This document shows positions 11,347-19,141 of a stretch of DNA of 64,000 nucleotides, in pieces. Every line of letters begins with the position of its first letter. Positions within the stretch are counted from its first letter, which is position 1. This DNA is from Nocardia sp. XZ_19_385 (GTDB taxonomy: Bacteria; Actinomycetota; Actinomycetes; Mycobacteriales; Mycobacteriaceae), in NCBI RefSeq assembly GCF_015355755.1, contig NZ_JACVEE010000001.1, positions 1,674,001 to 1,738,000 of the forward strand. The letters run 5' to 3'. The notes below the pieces were generated by a model. It did no database searches, was not told the DNA's origin, and saw only the letters and a program-made list of their open reading frames with translations. A program made the position numbers and the translations under genes.

Positions 11347-12486
11347 ATGCCACCCCTGTTCGGGACCAGCACCAGCTACCGGCTCGCTCGGATCGCCGCG
11401 CTCGTCGTCGGGAGCCTGCTGTTCCTCTATGCCTGTGAAAGCAGCAGGAGCTCGATGTTTTCCGACGTCTGGGTGGAGATCCTGCTCGCGGCGGCTTTCG
11501 GCATGGCCGGAATCGGCGCGGCGTGGTTCGAGATCATGATCGACGAGCGGTCCGCACGGAATGGCAAGACCGGCACCGCAGGCCTGCATTTCGAAACCGA
11601 GGAGCGGATCATCCGCGGTCGTATCGCCCGCTCGGGGAACCTCGTCCTGCACGGGCGCGACCTGGAGACCGACTACGAATGGTCCTGGACCTTCCGCCCC
11701 GCCGCCTTCCCCGCCATCCGTGCCGCCCTCGGCGACGACGGCAGTGACCTGCTGAAACTGCTGGAAAAGACCATCCCGCAACTGGATCGGAACGGCCGCG
11801 ACGACCCGGGTGCGTGGTTGCGCGCACAGGAGGTGCCCGCGACGTATCGGGAGAAGGGTGACAACCCCACCGAGGTCACCCGCGAACTTCCGGTGATGAA
11901 GCTGGGTCTACCCAAGGCGTCCCCGCGAAGCCGGATCGCGAGTCCGGAAGCGCCACGTCAGCGCGCCGGGGCTGCTGAGCGGCAGCGCAATTCCCAGCCG
12001 GCGAGTGAGCTGCCGCGTCGCCGCCAGGTCGAACCGGATCTCGAGCCGGAGACTCCACCCCGGCGCTCGCGTCCGGAGTTCGAGCAGACCACCTCGCGAG
12101 CCCCGCGGAAACGCCCCTCCGTCGATCAGCCCGCGCCCTCACGTCGCAGTTCACAGCCCCGACGGGATGAGGTGAGTGCTCGACCCGAGCAACGCCTCCC
12201 GGACCTGCGCGAAGATTCGCCGCGGCGCAGCCGGCGTCCCCAACCGGACCTGCCCCCGCAGCGCTCGTCCGACCGCTCGGCGCCGGTTCGGCGGGAGCGC
12301 CCGAGCCGCAACGATTCCGATCGACCCGCTCGTCCCGCACCTGATCGCACCGCACGCCGCGGCCAAGCTGTCACCGACCGCCCGGTCCAGGTCCCGCTCA
12401 ATCGTCTCGACTCGCGGCACGACTACGACGTGGATTACGACGACACCCCTCGCGCAACCCAGTCTCGTTCGCGCCACGGACGCTGA
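11347..12486 (+). CDS. Membrane protein with long Arg/Pro/Ser-rich tail, unknown function
   Basis: A 379-residue protein not recognised as a known family. The first ~60 residues hold two hydrophobic helices (AALVVGSLLFLYAC and ILLAAAFGMAGIGAAWFEI). A compact central part (about 65-190) is followed by ~180 residues of low complexity dominated by Arg, Pro, Ser and Asp (for example PRRSRPEFEQ), which is probably disordered and cytosolic. The ATG at 11347 is chosen because CGGGAG lies 9 bases upstream; an in-frame extension starting at 11302 lacks this. The 3' end overlaps the convergent gene by 52 bp. Acting with partners through the basic tail is only inference. Confidence 0.7.
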   Translation: MPPLFGTSTSYRLARIAALVVGSLLFLYACESSRSSMFSDVWVEILLAAAFGMAGIGAAWFEIMIDERSARNGKTGTAGLHFETEERIIRGRIARSGNLVLHGRDLETDYEWSWTFRPAAFPAIRAALGDDGSDLLKLLEKTIPQLDRNGRDDPGAWLRAQEVPATYREKGDNPTEVTRELPVMKLGLPKASPRSRIASPEAPRQRAGAAERQRNSQPASELPRRRQVEPDLEPETPPRRSRPEFEQTTSRAPRKRPSVDQPAPSRRSSQPRRDEVSARPEQRLPDLREDSPRRSRRPQPDLPPQRSSDRSAPVRRERPSRNDSDRPARPAPDRTARRGQAVTDRPVQVPLNRLDSRHDYDVDYDDTPRATQSRSRHGR

Positions 12487-12920
12487 CAGTCCAGCTTGCG
12501 CCGCCAGAGTTCGATCAGTGGGGTGCCGATGATTGTCGGTCCGAGCCAGGCGATGAGTTGACTCGGACCGGTCAGCGGGCCGGCCTCGAGAGCAAAGCTC
12601 ACCACGATCGTGGCGGTGATCAGGGCGATGTAGGAGCCGCCCTGCCCGTGTACGTAGGCATGGCTCCAGCCGGTGCCGCGATGCGAAAGGGCCTGGCGGG
12701 CAAGGAGAGTCAGGCCGAGGGTGAGGACGGAGACGGGGATCAGCCACCACAGGTCGTGGCGGACGGTCAGTACCAGCACGGTCGCCGAGGCGCAGATGAC
12801 TACGACCGTCCACACGTAGGCATAACCGGCGAGGCGACCACGGCCTCTGCTGTCCAGCCACATGACGGCCGGGCCGAGCAGGAGGCCGAGGGTGCCGGAG
12901 ACGATATGAATTACCAGCAT
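12435..12920 (-). CDS. Integral membrane protein, DUF2306-like
   Basis: 161 residues with four to five hydrophobic helices (IHIVSGTLGLLLGPAVMWLD; YVWTVVVICASATVLVL; WWLIPVSVLTLGLTLLA; YIALITATIVVSFALEA; LIAWLGPTIIGTPLIEL). The start with a conserved HIVSG...GPAVMW pattern recalls DUF2306-type proteins, whose function is unknown. It lies 35 bp after the DUF1707 gene on the same strand and is probably co-transcribed. Its last 52 bp overlap the tail of the convergent gene. Confidence 0.7.
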   Translation of the reverse strand: MLVIHIVSGTLGLLLGPAVMWLDSRGRGRLAGYAYVWTVVVICASATVLVLTVRHDLWWLIPVSVLTLGLTLLARQALSHRGTGWSHAYVHGQGGSYIALITATIVVSFALEAGPLTGPSQLIAWLGPTIIGTPLIELWRRKLDCQRPWRERDWVARGVSS

Positions 12921-12955
12921 GGTGGGTCACCACCAATTCTGTGAGCGGTAGGCGA

Positions 12956-13390
12956 TCAGCGCCGCACTGCGTGACACTTGCCGGATTCGAAGCCGGTGAG
13001 CATGCGGAACGCCAGCACCGCACCCCACGGGCCGATTACCCAGACTGGCCAGAAGTACGTCAACTCACCGACGCCGAGAGAGATGGCGGCCCAGATCCCC
13101 AGCACCAGGAGGCTGACGCCGAGCCACGAGCTTGCTTCGATCTGCTGCCAGATCGGGTAGCGCCGGGCGGACGCGGCTTTGGCGAAGCCGCCGGGGGCTT
13201 CTTTGGAGAGCTTGGGCAGGTCGGTGAGTACCGAGTCGAGGTCTTCGCGGGTGGTGGTCGCGTAGACCTGAGCCACTCGCTTGTCGTATTCGGCCAGGTC
13301 GAGGCGGCCGTCGGCCATGTGCCGGGCGAGGAGGTTTACGACATTGTCGCGTTCGGCGTCGGAGGCGCGGGTGCCGGAGGTGATGTCCAT
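12956..13390 (-). CDS. DUF1707 domain membrane protein
   Basis: 144 residues. The N-terminal DUF1707 (SHOCT-like) motif is clear: RASDAERDNVVNLLARHMADGRL followed by DLAEYDKRVAQVYATTTREDL. Two membrane helices follow (LGVSLLVLGIWAAISLGVG and YFWPVWVIGPWGAVLAFRM). ATG 13390 is preceded by GAAGGAA at 7 bases; the longer open frame upstream crosses the palindrome region and is rejected. Two operator-like palindromes sit 23-70 bp upstream, so expression is probably regulated by a dedicated repressor. DUF1707 proteins are common in actinobacteria and otherwise uncharacterised. Confidence 0.82.
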   Translation of the reverse strand: MDITSGTRASDAERDNVVNLLARHMADGRLDLAEYDKRVAQVYATTTREDLDSVLTDLPKLSKEAPGGFAKAASARRYPIWQQIEASSWLGVSLLVLGIWAAISLGVGELTYFWPVWVIGPWGAVLAFRMLTGFESGKCHAVRR

Positions 13391-13412
13391 GTTGGGTTCC
13401 TTCGGAGTCCAT

Positions 13413-13460
13413 ATTCCACATTGGAATGTGACTCCATACTGAACCCTCCACAATGGAATG
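13413..13460. promoter_or_regulatory. Twin palindromic sites between divergent genes
   Basis: ATTCCA-cat-TGGAAT (13413-13427) is a perfect 15-bp inverted repeat. A second, imperfect copy in the same orientation (cctcCACAATGGAATG, 13445-13460) matches 13 of 16 bases. The copies start 32 bp apart, three helical turns. They lie just upstream of the DUF1707 gene and 60-110 bp before the hydrolase gene. Likely a repressor operator; the regulator is not identifiable. Confidence 0.5.
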
Positions 13461-13520
13461 TCAATAGGTTCTGTCACCATGCCCATTGCCCGGCCAGCCG
13501 GACGATGTGACGATGTCTCG

Positions 13521-14282
13521 ATGAAATGGCTGCTCATCCGCGGACTCACCCGCGATGCCAGGCACTGGGGTGATTTCCCCGAGAAGTTCGCGGCCGCAAT
13601 GAATACCGAGGTGCACACGATCGACCCGCCCGGGTTCGGCAGCCAGCATCACCGCACCTCCCCGGCCCGCATCGCCGCCATCACCGACGACATCCGAGCC
13701 CGCTTCGGCGAGCTGCGCGGCGCCGAGAAGTGGTCGATCATGGGGATCTCGCTGGGCGGCATGGTGACCTTGGACTGGATCGCCCGCTACCCGGGCGAAT
13801 TCGAGCGCGCCGTGGTCATCAACAGTTCGGCGGGCAATACGGCCACACTGTGGGACCGTGCCCAACCCGCGTTCCTGACAAGGCTTTTCCGCAGTGTCGC
13901 GCGCGGCGAGCTCGGCGACCCCGACAAGTTCGAACGCACCGTCCTGGGCATCTCCTCGAACAAGCCAGACGCCGAACTGGATTCGCTCGGCAAGCAATGG
14001 GCGCAGTGGCAGCGCGAAGCCGCGCCCTCCCGCGCCAGCAAGCTCAATCAGCTACGCGCCGGGATCACCTTCCGGATGACTCCGACGACGACCACGCCGA
14101 TGCTGGTGATCACCTCGACCGGCGATCGCCTTGTCTCCCACAAGTGTTCGGTTGCAATCGCAACAAAGACCGGCGCACCCCTGCGGGTGCATCCGACCTC
14201 GGGCCACGACCTCCCGACCGATGAGCCGCAATGGCTCATCGATCAGGTCGTCGATTGGGAGCGCAGCGACGTCAGAGGTTGA
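13521..14282 (+). CDS. Alpha/beta hydrolase
   Basis: A 253-residue alpha/beta-hydrolase-fold protein. The nucleophile elbow is GISLGG within WSIMGISLGGMVTLDWIARYPG (serine near residue 76), and the catalytic histidine is in HPTSGHDLPTDEP near the C-terminus. It is short for the family and lacks a recognisable lid signature, so the substrate is unknown. The ATG (MKWLLIRGL) is used because the sequence upstream includes the palindrome region; no strong Shine-Dalgarno sequence is present. Its stop overlaps the convergent SDR gene by 11 bp. Confidence 0.78.
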   Translation: MKWLLIRGLTRDARHWGDFPEKFAAAMNTEVHTIDPPGFGSQHHRTSPARIAAITDDIRARFGELRGAEKWSIMGISLGGMVTLDWIARYPGEFERAVVINSSAGNTATLWDRAQPAFLTRLFRSVARGELGDPDKFERTVLGISSNKPDAELDSLGKQWAQWQREAAPSRASKLNQLRAGITFRMTPTTTTPMLVITSTGDRLVSHKCSVAIATKTGAPLRVHPTSGHDLPTDEPQWLIDQVVDWERSDVRG

Positions 14283-15099
14283 AGCCGCCGCCGCAGACCA
14301 GGGTTTGGCCGCTGACGTAGTCGGATTCGGGGAGGGTGAAGAGGTAGACGGCGCCTGCGGCCTCGCGAGGGGTGCCGCTGCGGCCCAGGGGGATCATCTG
14401 TTCCATGGCGGTGATCAGGTTCGGGTTGACGCCGACTTTGATTTCTTTGCCTTCGATGTCGATGGTGCTGCCGCCGGCGGGGGCGTCGGTGAGGCGGGTT
14501 TTGATCATGCCGAAGGCGACGGCGTTGACGGTGACGTTGTAGCGGCCCCATTCTTTGGCCATTGCCTTGGTGAGGCCGATGATGCCTGCTTTGGCGGCGG
14601 AGTAGTTCGCCTGTCCCGCATTGCCGCCCGTGCCTGCCAGTGAGGAAATGTTGACTACCTTGCGGCACGGCACCGGTTCGCCGTTCTCTTTTGCCTGTTT
14701 GGCCAGGCCGCTGATTACCGGTTGGGCGGCGCGCAGGATGCGGAAGGGTGCCTTGAGGTGGACGTCGAGGATGGCGTCCCACTGTTCGTCGGTCATCTTC
14801 TGAACTACCGAATCCCAGGTGTAGCCGGCGTTGTTGACGATGATGTCGAGGCCGCCGAACTCGTCGACGGCGGTTTGTACGAAGCGTTCGGCGAAACCCT
14901 CGTCGGTGACGCTGCCGATGCACGAAACCGCTTGGCCGCCACCGGAGTCGATCGCCGCCAGGGTCTCCTTGGCGGGGCCGGCGTCGAGGTCGTTGACCAC
15001 CACCTTCGCGCCCTCGAAGGCCAGCTTCAGCGCGATCTCCCGGCCGATGCCGCGGCCGGAGCCGGAGACGAGGGCGACTTTGCCATCCAGAGTTCCCAT
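14272..15099 (-). CDS. Short-chain dehydrogenase/reductase (SDR)
   Basis: A 275-residue classical SDR. Cofactor motif LVSGSGRGIGREIALKLA, NNAG (IIVNNAGYTWDS), catalytic serine region VVNISSLAGTGG and the YSAAK pair are all present, plus a FabG-like C-terminus (SDYVSGQTLVCGGGFNL). An insert GLAKQAKENGEPVPCRK and a second one near IDIEGKEIKVGVN make it slightly longer than FabG. The ATG at 15099 has AAAGGAA 7 bases upstream; the frame is open further 5' but without a start signal. Divergent from mscR (158 bp), so it may share control with that gene. Likely an acyl/alcohol dehydrogenase; substrate unknown. Confidence 0.85.
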   Translation of the reverse strand: MGTLDGKVALVSGSGRGIGREIALKLAFEGAKVVVNDLDAGPAKETLAAIDSGGGQAVSCIGSVTDEGFAERFVQTAVDEFGGLDIIVNNAGYTWDSVVQKMTDEQWDAILDVHLKAPFRILRAAQPVISGLAKQAKENGEPVPCRKVVNISSLAGTGGNAGQANYSAAKAGIIGLTKAMAKEWGRYNVTVNAVAFGMIKTRLTDAPAGGSTIDIEGKEIKVGVNPNLITAMEQMIPLGRSGTPREAAGAVYLFTLPESDYVSGQTLVCGGGFNL

Positions 15100-15257
15100 G
15101 AGCGGTTTCCTTTCACTACGCCTGTGGTGCTTTCTCCATCTTGGTGCCCGTGACCGGGCCCCGCCGCGGGTCGGGTCCGATTGGTGTGACTTGCAGGCAT
15201 GCGCACGGCAATATGGGACCGGTGCCGCCGTTGGCACGTTGATCGAGGAGGTTGTTC

Positions 15258-16343
15258 GTGTCCGAGACCGTGCGCGGCGTCGTCGCCCGCAGTAAAGGCG
15301 CCCCTGTCGAACTCGTCGATATCGTGATCCCGGATCCCGGCCCGCACGATGTCGTGGTGCGCGTGCAGGCCTGCGGCGTGTGCCACACCGATCTGCACTA
15401 CCGCGAGGGCGGGATCAACGACGAGTTCCCGTTCCTGCTCGGTCACGAAGCGGCGGGCATCGTGGAGACGGTGGGCAGCGCGGTCACCCACGTCGAAACC
15501 GGCGACTTCGTGGTGCTGAACTGGCGTGCGATCTGCGGCGAATGCCGAGCCTGTAAGCGCGGGCGCCCCTGGTACTGCTTCGATTCCAGCAACGCCAGCC
15601 GGAAGATGACGCTCGCCGACGGCACCGAACTCAGCCCCGCCCTCGGTATCGGCGCCTTCGCCGATAAGACCCTCGTGCACGAAAGGCAGTGCACCAAGGT
15701 CGATCCCGGCACCGACCCGGCCGTCGCCGGACTGCTCGGCTGTGGCGTGATGGCCGGTATCGGTGCCGCCATGAACACCGGAAACGTCTCGCGCGGTGAC
15801 ACTGTGGCGGTTATCGGCTGTGGCGGCGTCGGCGACGCGGCCGTCGCGGGCGCTCGCCTCGCCGGTGCCCGCACCATCATCGCCATCGACCGCGATGCCC
15901 GGAAACTGGAGTGGGCCAAGGAGTTCGGCGCCACCCACACCATCGACGCGTCGTCGGAGGACGTTGTCGAACGCATCCAGGAACTCACCGACAGCTTCGG
16001 CGCGGATGTCGTCATCGAGGCGGTCGGCCGCCCCGAAACCTGGAAGCAGGCCTTCTACGGTCGTGACCTCGCCGGCACCGTCGTCCTGGTCGGCGTCCCC
16101 ACGCCCGACATGACGCTCGAGATGCCGCTGATCGACATGTTCTCCCGCGGCGGTGCGCTGAAGTCCTCCTGGTACGGCGACTGCCTCCCCGAACGCGACT
16201 TCCCGCTGCTGATCGACCTGTACCGGCAGGGCCGCCTCCCACTGGATCGCTTCGTCTCCGAGCGGATCACCATCGACGAGGTCGAGAAGGCTTTCCACGC
16301 CATGCACGCGGGCGAGGTCCTGCGCTCGGTGGTGGTCCTGTGA
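15258..16343 (+). CDS. mscR: S-(hydroxymethyl)mycothiol dehydrogenase (mycothiol-dependent formaldehyde dehydrogenase)
   Basis: A 361-residue zinc-dependent alcohol dehydrogenase that oxidises the spontaneous adduct of formaldehyde and mycothiol to S-formylmycothiol, and can also reduce S-nitrosomycothiol. The catalytic zinc cysteine is in [14 protein letters not shown], with GHEAAGIVE next. The structural zinc lobe is [16 protein letters not shown], and the NAD motif is [14 protein letters not shown]. Length and nearly all blocks match mycobacterial AdhE2/MscR (Rv2259 type). GTG 15258 has GAGGAG 7 bases upstream and gives the family N-terminus ([10 protein letters not shown]). It overlaps the downstream MBL gene by 4 bp, as in mycobacteria. 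Presence of this gene marks the host as a mycothiol-making actinobacterium. Confidence 0.92.
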   Translation: MSETVRGVVARSKGAPVELVDIVIPDPGPHDVVVRVQACGVCHTDLHYREGGINDEFPFLLGHEAAGIVETVGSAVTHVETGDFVVLNWRAICGECRACKRGRPWYCFDSSNASRKMTLADGTELSPALGIGAFADKTLVHERQCTKVDPGTDPAVAGLLGCGVMAGIGAAMNTGNVSRGDTVAVIGCGGVGDAAVAGARLAGARTIIAIDRDARKLEWAKEFGATHTIDASSEDVVERIQELTDSFGADVVIEAVGRPETWKQAFYGRDLAGTVVLVGVPTPDMTLEMPLIDMFSRGGALKSSWYGDCLPERDFPLLIDLYRQGRLPLDRFVSERITIDEVEKAFHAMHAGEVLRSVVVL

Positions 16344-16963
16344 GTCGCATCGACCGCGTCATCACCTCGGGCACCTTCGCCCTCGACGGCGGCACCTGGG
16401 ACGTCGACAACAACATCTGGCTGATCGGCGACGACACCGAGGTCCTCATCATCGATGCCGCGCACGACACCGAACCCATCGTCGACGCGGTGGGCGACCG
16501 CCAGGTTGTGGGCATCCTCTGCACCCACGCCCACAACGACCACATCACAGTGGCACCCAACCTCTCCCGCCACTTCGATGCGCCCGTCTTTCTGCACCCC
16601 GCCGACGAAGTCCTCTGGCGCATGACCCATCCCGACGTCGACTACCAATCCCTGGCCGACAAGCAACGAATCACGGTGGCGGGCACCGATATCGACATCC
16701 TGCACACCCCGGGCCACTCCCCCGGCTCGGTCTCCCTGCATGCCCCGGACCTTGCGGCGTTGTTCACCGGCGACACGCTGTTCTCCGGCGGCCCCGGCGC
16801 CACCGGCCGCTCCTACTCCGACTTCGACACCATCATCGACTCGATCCGCGACCGCCTGCTCACGCTCCCGGAGGAAACCACGGTCCACACCGGCCACGGC
16901 GACACCACGACCATCGGCACCGAAAAGCCGTCCCTCGCCGACTGGCTCGCGCGCGGCCACTGA
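16340..16963 (+). CDS. Metallo-beta-lactamase-fold hydrolase coupled to mscR
   Basis: A 207-residue MBL hydrolase with the dinuclear metal motif THAHNDH, later [21 protein letters not shown] and a final HTGHGD. The layout resembles glyoxalase-II-like enzymes. The GTG start overlaps the mscR stop (GTGA), so translation is coupled. The same pair (Rv2259-Rv2260) occurs in mycobacteria. A thioesterase acting on S-formylmycothiol, finishing formaldehyde oxidation to formate, is the natural guess, but that is inference. Confidence 0.85.
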   Translation: MSRIDRVITSGTFALDGGTWDVDNNIWLIGDDTEVLIIDAAHDTEPIVDAVGDRQVVGILCTHAHNDHITVAPNLSRHFDAPVFLHPADEVLWRMTHPDVDYQSLADKQRITVAGTDIDILHTPGHSPGSVSLHAPDLAALFTGDTLFSGGPGATGRSYSDFDTIIDSIRDRLLTLPEETTVHTGHGDTTTIGTEKPSLADWLARGH

Positions 16964-17036
16964 CGGCACCCCTGCGTGCGCCCTAGCCGTTTGCCCGCAG
17001 TGCCACGGGGCAGCGGCCGGGAGCGCGCGCAGCTGC

Positions 17037-17069
17037 AATCAGTCCGGCGCAGATGGAATCAGTCCGGCG
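17037..17069. repeat. Short direct repeat
   Basis: AATCAGTCCGGCG occurs twice, at 17037-17049 and 17057-17069, 20 bp apart. The second copy runs over the stop codon of the hypothetical gene. Probably a small local duplication. Confidence 0.5.
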
Positions 17070-17487
17070 GAGCCGGGAGCCAGGCGCTGGTGCGGCGATG
17101 GCGACCCAGGCCGACGAGGTCGAATTCGTCACGGCGGTCGGTGGCACCGGCCACGCCCAGGCGTTGCAGGGCGATGGAGATCGGGCCGTGGCTGGGGTAT
17201 CCGGTTTCGTGGTAAGCGACGGCGCCGTTTTCCCAGATAGTGGCGGCTTGAACGCCTAGGCCGGCATGCATTTCGGACCAGGCGTAGATGACCGGGCCGC
17301 GGGTCGACCATTTGCGCAGCACTTCTTCGAAGCGGCGGCTCGGCGCCAGCAGGACGGTCGTGATTTCGTCGGTGAGCGGGATCAGGGCGAAGCCCTGCGC
17401 GAGCGGGATGACGGGGACGCCGTTTTCGCGGCCGATCGCTTCGAGCAACGCCAATTCGCCGATCACCGCGCTGAGTTCGTAGGCCAT
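17059..17487 (-). CDS. Hypothetical protein
   Basis: A 142-residue soluble protein (starts MAYELSAVIGELALLEAIGR) that I do not recognise. It has no signal peptide or membrane helix. Features are a mixed alpha/beta pattern, a central IYAWSEMHAGLGVQAA stretch and a polar C-terminus. CGGGAG sits 5 bases before the ATG and codon use matches neighbours, so it is probably a true gene. It stands alone, convergent with the MBL gene. It may have lost a longer C-terminus at the repeat covering its stop codon; this is speculative. Confidence 0.65.
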   Translation of the reverse strand: MAYELSAVIGELALLEAIGRENGVPVIPLAQGFALIPLTDEITTVLLAPSRRFEEVLRKWSTRGPVIYAWSEMHAGLGVQAATIWENGAVAYHETGYPSHGPISIALQRLGVAGATDRRDEFDLVGLGRHRRTSAWLPAPPD

Positions 17488-17530
17488 CGCAACTCCCGAG
17501 TCGCATAACCGTGGAGTACCAGGCTACGAG

Positions 17531-17695
17531 GTGCCCGGCCGACTCGTCCGGCCTTTGACCCAGGCCCAGCCGAATTCGATCACGGGCAATGGCTCGACGA
17601 CCGAAGTGGTGCGGCATCGCGACCGCATCGATGCCGGAGACGATTTCGATGCGCCGCACTGGCGTTCGGTCGAGTTGCCCTGGGAGGCACGCTAG
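17531..17695 (+). CDS. Possible 54-residue small protein
   Basis: A short open frame starting with GTG, ending ...HWRSVELPWEAR and a stop that overlaps the end of the convergent endonuclease-like gene. Amino-acid composition (balanced Asp/Glu/Arg, two Trp) looks protein-like, but there is no clear Shine-Dalgarno sequence and no family match. It fills an otherwise empty 200-bp gap. It could be a decayed remnant of a longer gene. Confidence 0.2.
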   Translation: MPGRLVRPLTQAQPNSITGNGSTTEVVRHRDRIDAGDDFDAPHWRSVELPWEAR

Positions 17696-18690
17696 GCGGA
17701 GGGGGACGCCAGCCGGAGGCGAGCTACCAGGGCACGGTGGTCGGCGCCGGGCAGGGAGACTGTTTCCACCTCGGTGGCGTGGGCGTCGGCAAGGAGGATG
17801 TGGTCGATGCCTACGACGGGTGGGTAGAGCTTGTCCGTGGGATAGGTGACCAGATGTCCGGCACCGGATTGTTCGGCAGCATCGTGGAAGCGGCCCGAAA
17901 GCATTGCGCGGAACTGGAAGTGATCGAAGGTGGCGTTGAAGTCGCCGCCCGCGATGGCGGGTCGGCCGGCGGGGGCGCGGTCGAGAATCGCGCGGAGGCG
18001 GGAAAGTTCGTCGGCCCAGACGTCGGTGCCGTAGATCGGCGGAACCGGATGGAAGGCGTAGACGGTAACCGGGCCGGTGCCGGGAAGTGTTGCGGTGGCG
18101 GAGAGTTGATTCAGGACGTAGCCGTCGTATTCGATGGTGTCGGTGAGCGGGTAGGCGCTCCAGATGCCGGTGCCAGTAGCGGTTCTACCCGGGGAGACAT
18201 AGCGGTAAGGCAGGAGTTGATCCAAGCCGATGCGGGTGAGATCGTCGAGGGCCGCCGGGGTGAGTTCGTTGACGGTCAAGATGCTGACGCGGCGGGTGCG
18301 GACCTCCTCGACCAGGGCACGCGGGTCAGCACCTTCGAACAGCAGGTTGGCTTGCATGACCGTCAGCTCGGGGCCGTTCTCGGTGCCCGAGTCGCTGACG
18401 TACAGCGGTAGCTGGGTCCACACCGCGGCGGCGGTCACCACGACCGCCACCGCTGCCCCGGCCCAGCGCCTGAGGACCGTAAACGCCAGCGCCGCCACGA
18501 GTGCGGCGCACATCAGGTACGGCGCGACCGACGCGGCGAAAACCAGCCAGCGCCACGACGACCGGCTGAAGTGCAGTGCGATCCCGGCCGCGCCCGCCAC
18601 CGTGGCGCCCCAGACGAGCAGGTCGCCGCCGACCCGGACCGGTTTCGATCTCAGAAGCGCGCGAGGCGACTCAGAAGATCGCGAAAGCAA
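17692..18690 (-). CDS. Membrane-anchored endonuclease/exonuclease/phosphatase family protein
   Basis: 332 residues. Three hydrophobic helices occupy residues 20-95 (LLVWGATVAGAAGIAL, LVFAASVAPYLMCAALVAAL, AVAVVVTAAAVWTQL). An EEP catalytic domain follows: VMQANLLFEGA, VNELTPAALD, AIAGGDFNATFDH, GIDHILL and GADHRALVA supply the Asn, Glu, Asp-Asn, Asp-His and His residues of this phosphodiesterase/phosphatase fold. The catalytic domain should face outside. A TTG start overlaps the DUF350 gene by 20 bp, making it the last member of a four-gene run with the DUF1190-like, GspS-like and DUF350 genes. Substrate unknown (DNA, lipid or phosphate ester are all possible). Confidence 0.8.
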   Translation of the reverse strand: MLSRSSESPRALLRSKPVRVGGDLLVWGATVAGAAGIALHFSRSSWRWLVFAASVAPYLMCAALVAALAFTVLRRWAGAAVAVVVTAAAVWTQLPLYVSDSGTENGPELTVMQANLLFEGADPRALVEEVRTRRVSILTVNELTPAALDDLTRIGLDQLLPYRYVSPGRTATGTGIWSAYPLTDTIEYDGYVLNQLSATATLPGTGPVTVYAFHPVPPIYGTDVWADELSRLRAILDRAPAGRPAIAGGDFNATFDHFQFRAMLSGRFHDAAEQSGAGHLVTYPTDKLYPPVVGIDHILLADAHATEVETVSLPGADHRALVARLRLASPSA

Positions 18691-19120
18691 CTACCAGGCC
18701 AAGTGCGAAATGAGCGGCCGCGACAGCGAGGGAGGCGGGGGTGAAGGTATCCGCGTGCAGCGCCTTGCCGATGTCGATGCCGATGGCACGCTCCAGCACG
18801 CGCACCGAAAGGACCTGTGCGGCAATGCCGATGAGGCCGAAGACGGTGGAGGCGATGAGGCCTTCGAGCAGGTCGCCGCCGGAGGTGTAGATGGCGATCA
18901 CCACGATGAACGCCATGCTGATGATGCCCGCGGCGGTGACGACGATGGCGTTGGGCTTGCCCTCGGCGACCAGGCCGCGTAACCGGCCCGGGGTGGTGAG
19001 ATCGATGGCGTAGAAGCCGATCAACATCAGTGCCAGGCCGATGATCGCGTACAGGATGATGGCCCCGACGCCTTCGCCGAGCAGGCGCCAGTAGTCCTGC
19101 TCGAGGGCAAGTGTGGTCAT
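18671..19120 (-). CDS. DUF350 (YjfL-type) membrane protein
   Basis: 149 residues, four membrane helices (GAIILYAIIGLALMLIGFYA; AIVVTAAGIISMAFIVVIAI; LIASTVFGLIGIAAQVLSV; LAVAAAHFALGLVVAFAIF) and the DUF350 pattern of small residues with AIDLTTPG. Enterobacterial YjfL belongs to this family. It follows the GspS-like gene by 21 bp and overlaps the EEP gene. In other bacteria DUF350 genes travel with glutathionylspermidine-synthase-like genes, as here. No biochemical role is established. Confidence 0.85.
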   Translation of the reverse strand: MTTLALEQDYWRLLGEGVGAIILYAIIGLALMLIGFYAIDLTTPGRLRGLVAEGKPNAIVVTAAGIISMAFIVVIAIYTSGGDLLEGLIASTVFGLIGIAAQVLSVRVLERAIGIDIGKALHADTFTPASLAVAAAHFALGLVVAFAIF

Positions 19121-19141
19121 CGAAAGTCCTTCCGGGAACAG

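Noticed and set aside
11100..11372. 90-codon minus-strand frame in the smc upstream gap
   Set aside because: Overlaps the start of the plus-strand membrane gene, has no Shine-Dalgarno sequence and no recognisable protein.
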